64,000 bases of DNA from the NCBI RefSeq assembly GCF_014873705.1, contig NZ_JADBDS010000002.1:868001-932000 (forward strand). Direction: 5' to 3'. Source of the stretch: Mycobacterium sp. OAS707 (lineage in GTDB: Bacteria; Actinomycetota; Actinomycetes; Mycobacteriales; Mycobacteriaceae). The translations under genes were made by a program, and so were the position numbers. Shown one piece after another: positions 18,573 through 31,152 of this stretch (its first letter is position 1; every line of letters starts with the position of its first letter). Below the pieces are notes generated by a model. It saw only the letters and a list, made by a program, of their open reading frames with translations. It did no database searches and had not been told where the DNA came from.

Positions 18573-20159
18573 GTGAATAGTCCTACCTTCGTGCCCTTTC
18601 CGCCCGAGCGCGCAGCCACCTATCGCGCGGCCGGCCACTGGACCGGTCGGCCGCTGGACTCGGTGCTACGCGACGCTGCGACCGCGTGGCCGGATCGGGT
18701 CGCCGTCGTCGACGACTCCGGGAGCCACACATACTCCGAACTTGACGACCTGGCCGACCGGGCCGCGGCGGGGTTTGGTGGCATCGGGATTGCGCCGGGT
18801 CAGCGTGTGCTGATGCAACTGCCGAACTCGTGCCGGTTTGCGGTCACGCTTTTCGCGCTGCTGCGCGCGGGAGCCATCCCAGTGATGTGTCTGCCGGGCC
18901 ATCGGTTGGCGGAGCTGAATCACTTCGCCGAGGTGAGTCAGGCCGTGGCGCTCGTGATCGCCGATACCGCAGCCGGTTTCGACTACCGCGCGATGGCCGA
19001 CGAACTGGTTCGCACGCATCCGATGAAGATCGTCAGCGAGTTGATCACCGAATCCTCCGCGGTTCCTTCTATTGAAGTGGACACCGCGTCGCCTGCGTTG
19101 TTGTTGGTCTCGGGTGGCACGACCGGCGCGCCGAAGCTGATCCCCCGCACGCATGACGACTACGTGTACAACGCGACCGCGAGTGCTGAGTTGTGCGGGT
19201 TGACCGCCGACGACGTCTACCTGGTGGCGCTGCCGGCGGCACACAACTTTCCGCTTGCATGCCCTGGGCTGCTGGGCGCGATATCGGTCGGTGCCACAAC
19301 GGTTTTCACCGCTGACCCGAGCCCGGAGTCGGCGTTCGCCGCGATCGCGCGTCATGGCGTCACCGTCACCGCGTTGGTGCCTGCGCTGGCGAAACTGTGG
19401 GCGCAGGCGTGTGAGTGGGAGCCGCAGCGGCCCACCACGTTGCGCTTGCTTCAGGTCGGCGGCGCGAAACTGGGCGCCGATGATGCGCGAGCGGTACGCG
19501 AAGCGTTGACGCCGGGCTTGCAGCAGGTGTTCGGCATGGCCGAGGGACTGCTGAACTACACCCGCCTCGGCGACCCGCCTGACATCGTCGACAACACGCA
19601 GGGCAGACCGCTTTCCGAACACGACGAGTTGAAAGTGGTCGACGATGCGGGCAACGACGTGGCCCCGGGCGAGGAGGGCGAACTACTAGTGCGGGGGCCA
19701 TACACGCTGAACGGGTACTTCAACGCCGCCGCCGCCAACGAGCGGTCGTTCACCCCGGACGGCTTTTACCGCACGGGAGATCGGGTGCGCCGCTTCGCGA
19801 ACGGGTATCTCGAGGTGACGGGTCGGGTGAAGGACGTGATCGTGCGCGGCGGAGAGAACGTGTCGGCGCTCGACCTGGAGGAGCACTTGCTGACGCACCC
19901 ATCGATCTGGGCAGTGGCCGCCATTGCGGTACCCGACAATTACCTCGGCGAAAAAATCTGTGCCGCCGTCGTTTTCAACGGTTCAGCAGTGGCGCTGCCC
20001 GAGCTGAACAGCTTTCTGGACAGTCGCGGCGTCGCCGCGCACGCCCGCCCAGATCTGCTGGTGTCGATGCCGAGTCTGCCCACCACCGCGGTCGGCAAGG
20101 TCGACAAGAAGGCGATCGCCAAGCAGCTGGTGCTCGGAAATCGCACCCCGCTGTCATGA
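18573..20159 (+). CDS. mbtA: MbtA, salicyl-AMP ligase
   Basis: MbtA activates salicylate with ATP and loads it on the aryl carrier domain of MbtB, the entry step of mycobactin assembly. The 528-residue protein is a stand-alone ANL-family adenylating enzyme: the P-loop-like motif reads LLLVSGGTTGAPKLIPRTHDDY, followed by GMAEGLLNYTR, the YRTGD core (GFYRTGDRVRR), the hinge GRVKDVIVRGGENVSALD and the C-terminal catalytic Lys in TAVGKVDKKAI. These match 2,3-dihydroxybenzoate/salicylate-AMP ligases. The start GTG (VNSPTFVPFPPERAA) is preferred over the longer frame, whose extra codons run through the iron box and -10. Divergent from mbtB and controlled by the same boxes. Confidence 0.95.
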   Translation: MNSPTFVPFPPERAATYRAAGHWTGRPLDSVLRDAATAWPDRVAVVDDSGSHTYSELDDLADRAAAGFGGIGIAPGQRVLMQLPNSCRFAVTLFALLRAGAIPVMCLPGHRLAELNHFAEVSQAVALVIADTAAGFDYRAMADELVRTHPMKIVSELITESSAVPSIEVDTASPALLLVSGGTTGAPKLIPRTHDDYVYNATASAELCGLTADDVYLVALPAAHNFPLACPGLLGAISVGATTVFTADPSPESAFAAIARHGVTVTALVPALAKLWAQACEWEPQRPTTLRLLQVGGAKLGADDARAVREALTPGLQQVFGMAEGLLNYTRLGDPPDIVDNTQGRPLSEHDELKVVDDAGNDVAPGEEGELLVRGPYTLNGYFNAAAANERSFTPDGFYRTGDRVRRFANGYLEVTGRVKDVIVRGGENVSALDLEEHLLTHPSIWAVAAIAVPDNYLGEKICAAVVFNGSAVALPELNSFLDSRGVAAHARPDLLVSMPSLPTTAVGKVDKKAIAKQLVLGNRTPLS

Positions 20160-20162
20160 CCC

Positions 20163-22706
20163 CTAGTCGAAGCGTCCCGCCTCGATCACACGGAGTACCG
20201 CTGCGCCCTCTTCGTCGGAGGCTTCCAAATCCACTTCCACCTCAAAGCCCCAATCGTGGTCGCCCGCCGGATCGTCCAGGATCTGGCGTAGCCGCCACAC
20301 GTCGGGCTGCCGGTCGATGATCAGCAGTGCCGGACCCCGAGCGTCGGCGCCGATGCCGACGTCGTCGTGCTCGGCGAAGTACGCATCGATGACCTTCTCC
20401 CAGCGCTCGGACGTCCACCCAGATGCGCGGTCCAGCTCACCGAGGTCATGCCAGCGCCGCCGCGCGAACAGCTCCACCCGCCGGAACAGTGCGTTGCGGA
20501 CCATCGCGGTGAACGCTCGTTCGTTGCCGGTCAGCGGGCGCGGCCGAGCCGGGACCGCGACAGGCGTGTCCAGCGGTTGGTCCGGGCTGGTCAGCTGTTC
20601 CCACTCGTCGAGCAGACTCGAATCGACTTGGCGCACAAGCTCACCGAGCCACTCGACGATGTCGGTGACCTCCTCGGTCCGCGCGGCGGCCGGCACGCCG
20701 GACCGCAATGCCTTGAAAGCGTCGGAGAGGTAGCGCAGGACTGCGCCCTCGGAGCGGGTCAGCCCATAGACGCTGACGAACTCCCGAAAAGTGAAGGCCC
20801 GCTCCCACATCTCGCGCACCACGGACTTCGGCGACAGCTGCCCGTCGGCGGCCCACGGGTTGCTCTGCAAATACACCTCGAAGGCGTGGCTCAGCAGCTC
20901 GTCGAGCGGCTTGGGATAGGTGACGTCGTCCAGTAGTTCCATTCGCTCGTCGTATTCGATCCCCTCGGCCTTCATTGCTGCGATGGCCTCGCCCCTGGCC
21001 TTCTTCAGCTGAGCCGCCAGAATCTGGCGAGGGTCCTCGAGGGTGGCCTCGATGACCGAAACGACATCCAGCGCATAGGTTTCCGATTCCGGGTCGAGCA
21101 CGCCGACGGCCGCGAGTGCGAATGTCGACAGCGGCTGGTTGAGCGCGAAGTCGGGTGGAAGGTCGACGGTCAGTCGGTAACGCCGCCCGTCGGGCTCGGG
21201 TTCGGAAAGCCGCTCGACCACGCCGGCCTGCAAGAGCGATCGGGCGATGCCGATTGCCTCCCTGATGTGCTGCAGTTGTCGCTTGCGTGGTTCGTGGTTC
21301 TCGGTGAGCAGCCTACGCATCGCGGCGAACGGGTCACCCGGACGATCGACCACATCGAGGATCATCGCCGTCGACACCCGCATGTTGCTCGTCAGCGGTT
21401 CGGGGGCGGCCTCGATCAGCCGCGTCATCGTCGACTCGCTCCACGGCACCATGCCCTCGGGAACCTTGCGCCGCACCAGCTTTCGACGCTTCTTCGGGTC
21501 GTCGGCGACCTTCGCGAATTGCTTGAGGTTCTCGACCTCGTGGTCGGGCGCCTGGACGACGACGGTGCCTGCGGTGTCGTAGCCTGCCCGCCCCGCGCGC
21601 CCGGCGATCTGGTGGAACTCGCGGGCGTTGAGCAGTCGGGTGCGGACGCCGTCGTACTTCGACAGAGCAGAAAAGACAACGCTCCGGATCGGCACATTGA
21701 TGCCGACGCCGAGGGTGTCAGTTCCGCAGATGACCTTCAGTAGGCCGGCCTGTGCGAGTTGTTCCACCAGCCGTCGGTACTTGGGCAACATCCCGGCGTG
21801 GTGAACGCCGATCCCATGTCGAACCAGCCGCGACAGCGTGGCGCCGAACGCGGTGGAGAACCGGAACGCGCCGATCATGTCGGCGATCGCGGCCTTTGCG
21901 TCCTTGGTGGTCACGTTCACGCTCATCAGGGCCTGGGCCCGCTCCAGCGCCGAGGCCTGAGTGAAGTGGACGACGTAGATCGGCGCCTGGTTCGTGTCGA
22001 GCAGGTCGGCGATCGTCTCGTGCATCGGCGTGGTCGCGTAGTAGTGATGCAGCGGAACCGGGCGCTCGGCGTTGGCCACCAGCGCCGTCGCCCGGCCGGT
22101 GCGGCGGGTCAGGTCCTCGCGGAGAAACGTGACATCGCCGAGCGTCGCCGACATCAGCAGGAATTGCGCCTTCGGCAGCTCGAGCAGCGGCACCTGCCAC
22201 GCCCAGCCGCGGTCGGGGTCGCCGTAGAAATGAAACTCGTCCATGACCACCAGGCCGATATCGGCATTCGCCCCCTCCCGCAACGCGGTGTTGGCCAGCA
22301 CCTCGGCCGTGCACGTGATGATCGGCGCGGCCGCGTTCACCGCGGCGTCGCCGGTGAGCATGCCGACGTTGGCTGCCCCGAACACGTCACACAGAGCGAA
22401 GAACTTCTCGCTGACCAGCGCCTTGATCGGGGCCGTGTAGTAGCTACGCCGACCGGCGGCCAGCGCCGCGTACAGCGCGCCGGTGGCCACCAGTGACTTA
22501 CCCGAACCGGTCGGCGTCGCCATCACGACGTTCGCACCGCTGACCAACTCGATGAGCGCTTCCTCCTGCGCCGGGTAGAGCACGGTGCCCTGCGCCTCGG
22601 CCCACGCAGCGAAGGAGGCAAACAGCTCGTCGGCGTCGCCGCCCTTCGCGCGCAGGGCGGACAGGTCGCCCGGATCGTCGAGAAGGGCAGGAGCTGTGGT
22701 GGACAT
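20163..22706 (-). CDS. DEAD/DEAH-box (Ski2-like) helicase with DUF3516 C-terminus
   Basis: A predicted superfamily 2 RNA/DNA helicase of 847 residues. Motifs are clear: Walker A ATPTGSGKS, motif Ia TAPIKALVSEK, DEFH (motif II, in MDEFHFYGDPDRGW), SATL (motif III) and QIAGRAGRAGYD (motif VI). The C-terminal half is long and acidic and fits the DUF3516 extension found in actinobacterial members. The exact substrate is unknown; RNA turnover or repair are possibilities. It converges with mbtA with only 3 bases between the stops and has no obvious link to siderophore synthesis. Confidence 0.9.
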   Translation of the reverse strand: MSTTAPALLDDPGDLSALRAKGGDADELFASFAAWAEAQGTVLYPAQEEALIELVSGANVVMATPTGSGKSLVATGALYAALAAGRRSYYTAPIKALVSEKFFALCDVFGAANVGMLTGDAAVNAAAPIITCTAEVLANTALREGANADIGLVVMDEFHFYGDPDRGWAWQVPLLELPKAQFLLMSATLGDVTFLREDLTRRTGRATALVANAERPVPLHHYYATTPMHETIADLLDTNQAPIYVVHFTQASALERAQALMSVNVTTKDAKAAIADMIGAFRFSTAFGATLSRLVRHGIGVHHAGMLPKYRRLVEQLAQAGLLKVICGTDTLGVGINVPIRSVVFSALSKYDGVRTRLLNAREFHQIAGRAGRAGYDTAGTVVVQAPDHEVENLKQFAKVADDPKKRRKLVRRKVPEGMVPWSESTMTRLIEAAPEPLTSNMRVSTAMILDVVDRPGDPFAAMRRLLTENHEPRKRQLQHIREAIGIARSLLQAGVVERLSEPEPDGRRYRLTVDLPPDFALNQPLSTFALAAVGVLDPESETYALDVVSVIEATLEDPRQILAAQLKKARGEAIAAMKAEGIEYDERMELLDDVTYPKPLDELLSHAFEVYLQSNPWAADGQLSPKSVVREMWERAFTFREFVSVYGLTRSEGAVLRYLSDAFKALRSGVPAAARTEEVTDIVEWLGELVRQVDSSLLDEWEQLTSPDQPLDTPVAVPARPRPLTGNERAFTAMVRNALFRRVELFARRRWHDLGELDRASGWTSERWEKVIDAYFAEHDDVGIGADARGPALLIIDRQPDVWRLRQILDDPAGDHDWGFEVEVDLEASDEEGAAVLRVIEAGRFD

Positions 22707-22748
22707 ATTGAAGCTAAGCGTGCCTGACAGGGAGGCTAGTTTGAAATC

Positions 22749-23054
22749 GTGATCGTCAGAACATGGTCGGCGCGGGCGACGACGTCAGGCGCCGACGCGT
22801 ATAGCTCGTACTTTCGGCAGACGTTGCTCCCGCAATTGCAAGAACTCGACGGCTTCTCGGGTGCGTTCCTGTTGGCCCGCGATGACGACGGGCTCGTCGA
22901 ACTGACCGCGCACACGCTTTGGGACTCGCTCGACGCGATCCGCTCCTTCGCAGGCGATGACATCGCGACGGCCGTCGTCGAACCCGAAGCCCTCGCGGTG
23001 CTCGAGCACAGCGACACGACCGTCGTTCATCGCGACGTCTTGCTTCACGTTTAG
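22749..23054 (+). CDS. Small dimeric alpha/beta-barrel protein (antibiotic biosynthesis monooxygenase-like)
   Basis: A 101-residue protein with the layout of ABM/EthD ferredoxin-like barrels: an opening strand MIVRTWSARAT, a helix (YFRQTLLPQLQELDG) followed by GAFLLARDDDGLVELTAHTLWDSLDAI. Such proteins are heme-binding enzymes, small monooxygenases or stress proteins; nothing here decides which. The start is GTG, with TAGTTT (22737-22742) six bases upstream, which suggests a leaderless transcript. It is divergent from the helicase, and its stop codon overlaps the stop of the convergent hydroxylase gene. Confidence 0.7.
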   Translation: MIVRTWSARATTSGADAYSSYFRQTLLPQLQELDGFSGAFLLARDDDGLVELTAHTLWDSLDAIRSFAGDDIATAVVEPEALAVLEHSDTTVVHRDVLLHV

Positions 23055-23944
23055 GACATGTCCGACATGGCGGCACGGACGTCCTCGAAGTGGCATGCAC
23101 CGCTGGCGCGGAACGGCTCGGCGAGTTGCGCGAGGTATCTCACCGGGTAGTGCGGTTTGGCCGCCATCCCGAGATCGCTGCTGTGAAAGCGCCGGTCCCG
23201 GTCGAACGAGAATGTGCGAAGCGCGTGATCCCAAACCAACGTGAACAAGCCGAAGTTCACGTCGCCGATCCCCGCCCATTTCAAATGATGGAATCGGTGA
23301 CCTTCGTTGAGCGCAAGCAGGTATCGCAGTGGGCCGACCCGGTAATCGGCGTTGGAGTGCTGCAACAACAATTGCACGGCGATCAACACCGTCAGCGCGT
23401 CAGCGACCGACTTCGGCAGGCCGATGATCAACAGCGGAACGGTGCCCGCCGCCAACTCGACGGCCCCGTGCAGCGGATGCTTCATCAGCCCGTTGAAGCC
23501 GTAGAACCGTTTGATGCTGTGGTGCACGGCGTGCAGCCGCCACAGCCAGCCGATCCGGTGACTTGCCATGTGCACCAACGTGATACCCATGTCCGCGACG
23601 ACGACCGCGTACAACACCTGAAGCAGGAACGGCCACGCCGACGGCCACGACCGATGAAACGGGGTGAGCACCGCCAGCGCCGGAATGACCAGCACGACAA
23701 GCAAGAACGCCGACTCGTTGACCACCGCGTGCGCGACGTCTCGTCCGGTGTCGGCTGACCGCCCGTTCCACTCCGCCGCATACGGGATGAGCCGTTCGAC
23801 GACAAACGACACCGCTATCGCCGCAACGATCAGCAGTGCCATCCACAGTTCAGGCGACGGCGCGCGTGCCAGCAGCACTGCGGCGCCGCCGATGCCGAGC
23901 ATCATCACCGGCACGAAGCCGTATCGCGCAAGCGAAATCCCCAT
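23051..23944 (-). CDS. Sterol desaturase / fatty acid hydroxylase family membrane protein
   Basis: A 297-residue integral membrane di-iron hydroxylase-type protein. The His clusters are visible as HMASH (HxxxH), HAVHHS (HxxHH), and HSNAD and HRFHH further on, the usual metal ligands of the family. Hydrophobic segments occur near the N-terminus (VPVMMLGIGGAAVLLA, MALLIVAAIAVSFVV) and in the middle. The open frame extends 62 codons further, but that extension is Arg/Cys-rich and crosses the divergent AraC promoter; the ATG at 23944 (MGISLARYGFVPVMML) fits. Substrate unknown; lipid or sterol hydroxylation is likely. Confidence 0.85.
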   Translation of the reverse strand: MGISLARYGFVPVMMLGIGGAAVLLARAPSPELWMALLIVAAIAVSFVVERLIPYAAEWNGRSADTGRDVAHAVVNESAFLLVVLVIPALAVLTPFHRSWPSAWPFLLQVLYAVVVADMGITLVHMASHRIGWLWRLHAVHHSIKRFYGFNGLMKHPLHGAVELAAGTVPLLIIGLPKSVADALTVLIAVQLLLQHSNADYRVGPLRYLLALNEGHRFHHLKWAGIGDVNFGLFTLVWDHALRTFSFDRDRRFHSSDLGMAAKPHYPVRYLAQLAEPFRASGACHFEDVRAAMSDMS

Positions 23945-24018
23945 GCGGCCAGTCTTCGGCCAGGCGACAGCCCGCGCATGTACAGATCCGTCGACATGTG
24001 CGGTGCATACTCCCCCTT

Positions 24019-24765
24019 GTGACATGGTCCGGCATAGCGGTGATCGAGCCTGGCCTGCTCGTCTATCGCGGTGAACTGGGCACGGCTCACACGCACAACC
24101 ACGCCGCCGTGCAGATCGCGATCGCGGCAACAGGGTCAGTGACGCTCACGGACGGCAGCGGTCGTCGCGGGCACGGTTCGGCGGGGCTGATTCCCGCAGG
24201 CGCCGCACACGCCATCGACGGGGGCGCCGCGACGGGACTGATGATCTACGTCGATGCCACCGGCGTGACCGGTCGGCGCTTGGCGGCCTTGTTCAGCGAC
24301 ACTGAGCGAGACGATGTACGCGCGTGGATAGCCGCGGCCCAACACGTCACGACGTACAACGAGGCGATGCCGGTCGAGCAGGCCGCCGAAACGGTCCTCC
24401 TGCAGTTGACAGGCCGACACGGGCCGATGGCCGTCGAACCGTCGCATCCAAGCGTCCGCCGCGCCATCGACCTGTTGCCGAACTTGCTGTCCGGGCCGGT
24501 CCGGCTCACCGATGTCGCACGCGCGGTGCATCTATCGCCCGATCGTCTCGGCCGTCTCTTCGCACGCGATGTCGGATTGTCGTTCTCGGCCTATGTCCGA
24601 TGGGCACGGCTCATGCGCGCCATGGAGATCGCCCGCGACGGTGGCACTCTCACCGATGCCGCCCATGGCGCGGGTTTCTCGGACAGCTCACATGCCAACC
24701 GCGTGGTGCACGAAATGTTCGGAATCGCTCCGATCATCGCTCGGCGCGGCGTCCGGCTGAGCTGA
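24019..24765 (+). CDS. AraC-family transcriptional regulator
   Basis: A 248-residue regulator with an N-terminal cupin-like sensing domain (HTHNHAAVQIAIAATGSVTL, GLIPAGAAHAI) and a C-terminal double helix-turn-helix (VRLTDVARAVHLSPDRLGRLF and GGTLTDAAHGAGFSDSSHANRVVHEMFGI). I chose the GTG at 24019 (VTWSGIAVIEPGLLV), because the 61 upstream codons lie over the divergent gene and its promoter. CATACT at 24006-24011 sits seven bases before the GTG, so a leaderless transcript is possible. Divergence with 74 bp to the fatty acid hydroxylase suggests it controls that gene. Confidence 0.88.
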   Translation: MTWSGIAVIEPGLLVYRGELGTAHTHNHAAVQIAIAATGSVTLTDGSGRRGHGSAGLIPAGAAHAIDGGAATGLMIYVDATGVTGRRLAALFSDTERDDVRAWIAAAQHVTTYNEAMPVEQAAETVLLQLTGRHGPMAVEPSHPSVRRAIDLLPNLLSGPVRLTDVARAVHLSPDRLGRLFARDVGLSFSAYVRWARLMRAMEIARDGGTLTDAAHGAGFSDSSHANRVVHEMFGIAPIIARRGVRLS

Positions 24766-25149
24766 CTAGGCGCGCGGCGGCGGCTGCGCGCCGGCATCCT
24801 CCGGATCCACTTCCACCGCATACGAAGTGATCGCAGTGATCTCGTCGCCGCTGAACTCGTAGATGTCGCAACTCGCGACGGCGGTCATCCCGTCGGGGCG
24901 GGTGTAACGGGCGAAGGTGTCGACCGCGACGGCGTCCGAACCGGCGACGACCACACACCGGTCGTAGGCCGTCTCGGTGCCTTCGAGGCTTTCGGCGGTG
25001 TCGCGGCACGTCTGTCGGACCGCGTCGGCGCCTTCGAGCACCATGTAGCCGACGATCGTCCAGCGCACATCCTTGGCCAGGTACGGCAGCGCGACGTCGA
25101 ACCGATGCTCGGAGAAAGCGCGGCCGACGGCGCCGGGATCCAATGCCAT
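24766..25149 (-). CDS. NTF2/SnoaL-like protein
   Basis: A 127-residue cone-fold protein of the nuclear transport factor 2 / SnoaL type: RFDVALPYLAKDVRWTIVG at the start, then YDRCVVVAGSDAVAVDTFARYT and CDIYEFSGDEITAITSYAVE, the usual strand pattern ending in a Pro-rich tail (AQPPPRA). Members are isomerases, cyclases or ligand-binding proteins; no function can be assigned. Its stop abuts the stop of the convergent AraC gene. Confidence 0.75.
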   Translation of the reverse strand: MALDPGAVGRAFSEHRFDVALPYLAKDVRWTIVGYMVLEGADAVRQTCRDTAESLEGTETAYDRCVVVAGSDAVAVDTFARYTRPDGMTAVASCDIYEFSGDEITAITSYAVEVDPEDAGAQPPPRA

Positions 25150-25197
25150 GTGTCGACGGTAGCGTGAGGCTGTCGATCAGCGGAAAAGGATGGGCGC

Positions 25198-26058
25198 ATG
25201 GACCTGGCAGGTGTCGGTGTGTGGAGCAACCAACTGCGCTACGGCGATCCGGGTGAGGCCGCCGATGCCGCTGCTGAGTTGGAGGAACTCGGCTTCACCG
25301 CATTGTGGATTCCGGACATCGGCGGCCCGCTGTTCGATTCGATCGACAATCTGCTGACGTCGACCAAACGGGCGGTAGTTGCGACCGGAATCCTCAACCT
25401 GTGGATGCACGAACCATCCGACGTCGCCGAGCGATACACCTCGCTGACGAAGGCGCATGGCGAGCGTCTTCTGCTCGGCATCGGTGTCAGTCACGCGCCC
25501 TTGATCGACACGCGAGAGCCTGGCCTTTACCGCAGGCCGTTGGCCGCGACGCGCGCGTTCCTCGACGCGATCGATGCCACCGACACACCGGTACCCGTAG
25601 AGAACCGGGTACTCGCCGCGCTCGGCCCGAAGATGCTCGAGTTGTCGGCCACGCGGGCCCGTGGCGCGCATCCGTACCTGGTCACACCCGACCACACCCG
25701 TACGGCACGTGAGGTGCTCGGCGACGGGCCGTTGTTGCTTCCAGAACAGGCTGTGTTCCTCACCGACAGCCGCGACGAGGCGCGGTCCGTCGGCGCCAAT
25801 TTTCTGCGTACCTACACGGGCCTGCCGAACTACGCCAACAATCTGCTGCGCTCGGGCTTCACCCAGGACGACCTCGACTCGGTCAGCGACCGCCTGCTCG
25901 ACGCGATCATCGCGTGGGGTGACGAGGAGGCCGTCGCGCGCCGGGTCGAGGAGCACAAGCAGGCCGGTGCGGACCACGTGTGTGTTCAGGCCCTGACCGC
26001 TGAGCCGCTGGCGTTTCCGCGCGAGCAGTGGCGGCGCCTGGCAGCCGCGCTGACATAG
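25198..26058 (+). CDS. LLM-class (F420-dependent type) oxidoreductase
   Basis: A 286-residue luciferase-like TIM-barrel oxidoreductase. Features are the opening GVGVWSNQLRYGDPGEAADAAAELEELGF, LWIPDIGG, and RLLLGIGVSHAPLID followed by ARGAHPYLVTPDHT, typical of mycobacterial F420 family members. The ATG is preceded by AAAGGATGGGCGC. Substrate unknown. It converges on mbtI with 128 bases between the stops. Confidence 0.85.
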   Translation: MDLAGVGVWSNQLRYGDPGEAADAAAELEELGFTALWIPDIGGPLFDSIDNLLTSTKRAVVATGILNLWMHEPSDVAERYTSLTKAHGERLLLGIGVSHAPLIDTREPGLYRRPLAATRAFLDAIDATDTPVPVENRVLAALGPKMLELSATRARGAHPYLVTPDHTRTAREVLGDGPLLLPEQAVFLTDSRDEARSVGANFLRTYTGLPNYANNLLRSGFTQDDLDSVSDRLLDAIIAWGDEEAVARRVEEHKQAGADHVCVQALTAEPLAFPREQWRRLAAALT

Positions 26059-26186
26059 CTAGCTGGTTCACACCACGCGCCGCCGATCAACTCGAGCGCG
26101 CGTGGGGGCAAACCATCCTCGAAGTCGCAGTTGGTGCGGAAAAGTGCGAGTGGCCATCACGATAACTCCAGTCTCGCGCGCTCGCC
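26059..26186. other. Convergent intergenic region, weak imperfect repeat only
   Basis: This gap separates the LLM gene and mbtI, both ending here. Around 26147-26183 GCGAGTGGCC is followed by GCGCGCTCGC, an imperfect inverted pair that loosely resembles the repeat at 51842-51901 in another convergent gap. No U-tract terminator and no ORF of note were seen. Confidence 0.3.
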
Positions 26187-29247
<3,061 letters not shown>

Positions 29248-29251
<4 letters not shown>

Positions 29252-31071
29252 TGGACCACCTCCCACTCCTTGGCCTGAACAGCCGTGTAGGCAGCCCACA
29301 TCCGGGCGTACTGACCGCCCCGCGCCAGCAACTCGTCGTGGCGGCCCTGCTCGGCGACGCGGCCGGCGTCGAGGACGACGATGCTGTCGGCATTGACGAT
29401 CGAGCCGAGCCGATGCGCGATGACCAGCACGGTGCGTCCGACGATCAGCCGCGACAGCGCGGCCTGGATCTGCGCTTCGGAGTCAGGGTCGGCGAACGCG
29501 GTTGCCTCGTCGAGCACCAGGATCGGCGTGTCGGCCAGCAGCGCGCGGGCGATGCTCACCCGCTGCGCCTCGCCACCGGAGAAGTGGGCGTCTACACCGA
29601 CCACCGCGTCATACCCGTTGGGCGAAGCGATGATTCGATCGTGAATGTAGGCAGCCTTGGCTGCGTTGACGATGTCGTCGTCAGTGGCGTCGGGCCTGCC
29701 GAGCCGGATGTTGTCGGCCACGCTGATGCCGAGCAGTTGGACGTCCTGCAGCACGAAACCGACGTGGCGATACAGCACCGCCGGGTCGATCTCCCGAACG
29801 TCGGCTCCGCCGACACGCACCGCTCCGGCAGTCGCATCGTGGAACCGCGGCACCAGGGAGGCAAGGGTCGATTTACCGCTGCCAGACGGGCCGACCAACG
29901 CGGTGATAGTGGCAGGCGGCAGAGTGAGCGAAATGCCGTCTAGAACGGTCCGCTGCCCGTCGTAGGAGAAGCTCACCGCATCGAACTGGACCGAGTTGCC
30001 CTCGGGGACTTGCGGATTCCTTACCGGGGACAGCGTCGGCGTTTGCAATAGCCGTTGCAGCCTGCCCGCCGCTGCCTGCGCCTGCCTTTGGATATGGGTG
30101 GAATATCCGACGGTCAACACGGCCGCGGGGATGGTCATAGCAACCAGCGTCGAGCCGAGCATGTCTATCGGCGCTATCCAGCCGCTACGGACGAACCAGT
30201 AACCGCCTGCCAGGTTGGCCAGCAACAACAGTGGTGTCTCGATGAAGATCGACGTCGCGGCCTTGACCTTGGTGAGCGGGCCCATCCAGTTGGCGAAGCT
30301 GTCGTTGAACTCGTCGGCCGCGTCGGCAAAACGCTTGTGCGCCTTGCCCGCTTCGCCGAACATCTTGACCACCGAAACACCCGCGATGAACTCGACGATG
30401 GTGGCGCTGATCCGTTCGATTCCACGGTCCAGCCTCTCCATCTGCGAGCGCGCGTCGCGGCCCAGCCACGAATAGACCGCGAGATACACCGGGATGGGGG
30501 CGAGCGCCAACAGGCCGAGCCGCCAGTCCAGGTAGCAGCAGTACGTCAAGCCGAACAGCGGCGTAGCCAGCGCGCCGGCCTTCTCGACGGCCGAATGTGC
30601 TACCAGATAATGCAATTCGCCGACGTCATGCTGGACGGCTTTTCGGACTTCACCTGAAGATGTGGCGCTGAACCAGCCAAGGGGCAGCCGGCCCAACGTT
30701 TCGACGATGCGGCGGCGCAGCGAGCGCTGCAGGTCGACGTCGGCCAAATGCGTGATCGTCAACGCCGTCCCGCCGGCGAGCGTGCGCACCAGCAGCGCAG
30801 CGATCACCACCGCGACGATCGTCCACAGTCGCGCCGTATTCACCGGCCCCTCGGCCAGCAGCGCGCGGCCGAGTTCGACGATGCCGACGAACGGTGCGAC
30901 AGTCGCCGCCGACGCAATCAGCTGGATCCGCTGGGCCCTGCCGGTGGCGACGCGAACGGGAGCGAGCAACTGCTGTAACGCCAGTGCGTCGAACTTGGCG
31001 CGACCTGTGGGTCCGGTGGACTTCTCGGCTCGTTCCGACTCGACCTCGAGCGTTTCTTGCACAGCCGTCAT
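29248..31071 (-). CDS. ABC exporter-fold half transporter (IrtA-like, no SIP domain)
   Basis: A 607-residue half transporter, first gene of the operon with its partner and mbtI. It has a short soluble N-terminus, a six-helix membrane domain and an ATPase with Walker [10 protein letters not shown], signature [17 protein letters not shown] (Phe instead of Leu), Walker B ILVLDEATAFADPD and H-loop IAHRLGS. M. tuberculosis IrtA, as I recall it, carries an extra N-terminal FAD-binding siderophore-interacting domain that reduces ferric mycobactin; there is no room for it here. The ATG at 31071 follows GGAGG; the longer frame from a GTG at 31089 adds six codons and swallows that site. An IdeR box lies 24 bp upstream. 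Confidence 0.85.
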
Positions 31072-31094
31072 CCAGCCTCCAGCGGGCACATAGG

Positions 31095-31113
31095 TAAGGT
31101 TTGCCTAACCCTA
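31095..31113. promoter_or_regulatory. IdeR iron box of the transporter-mbtI operon
   Basis: TAAGGTTTGCCTAACCCTA matches the IdeR consensus at about 14 of 19 positions, or more if A/T and G/C degeneracy is allowed, and its core GGTTTGCCTAACC is clearly dyadic. It lies directly upstream of the IrtA-like gene, so the transporter genes and mbtI should be induced by iron starvation together with the mbt genes. Confidence 0.85.
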
Positions 31114-31152
31114 GTGCGCGGCCGCCGGAATTTGGGGGCTACCCGATGTCGG

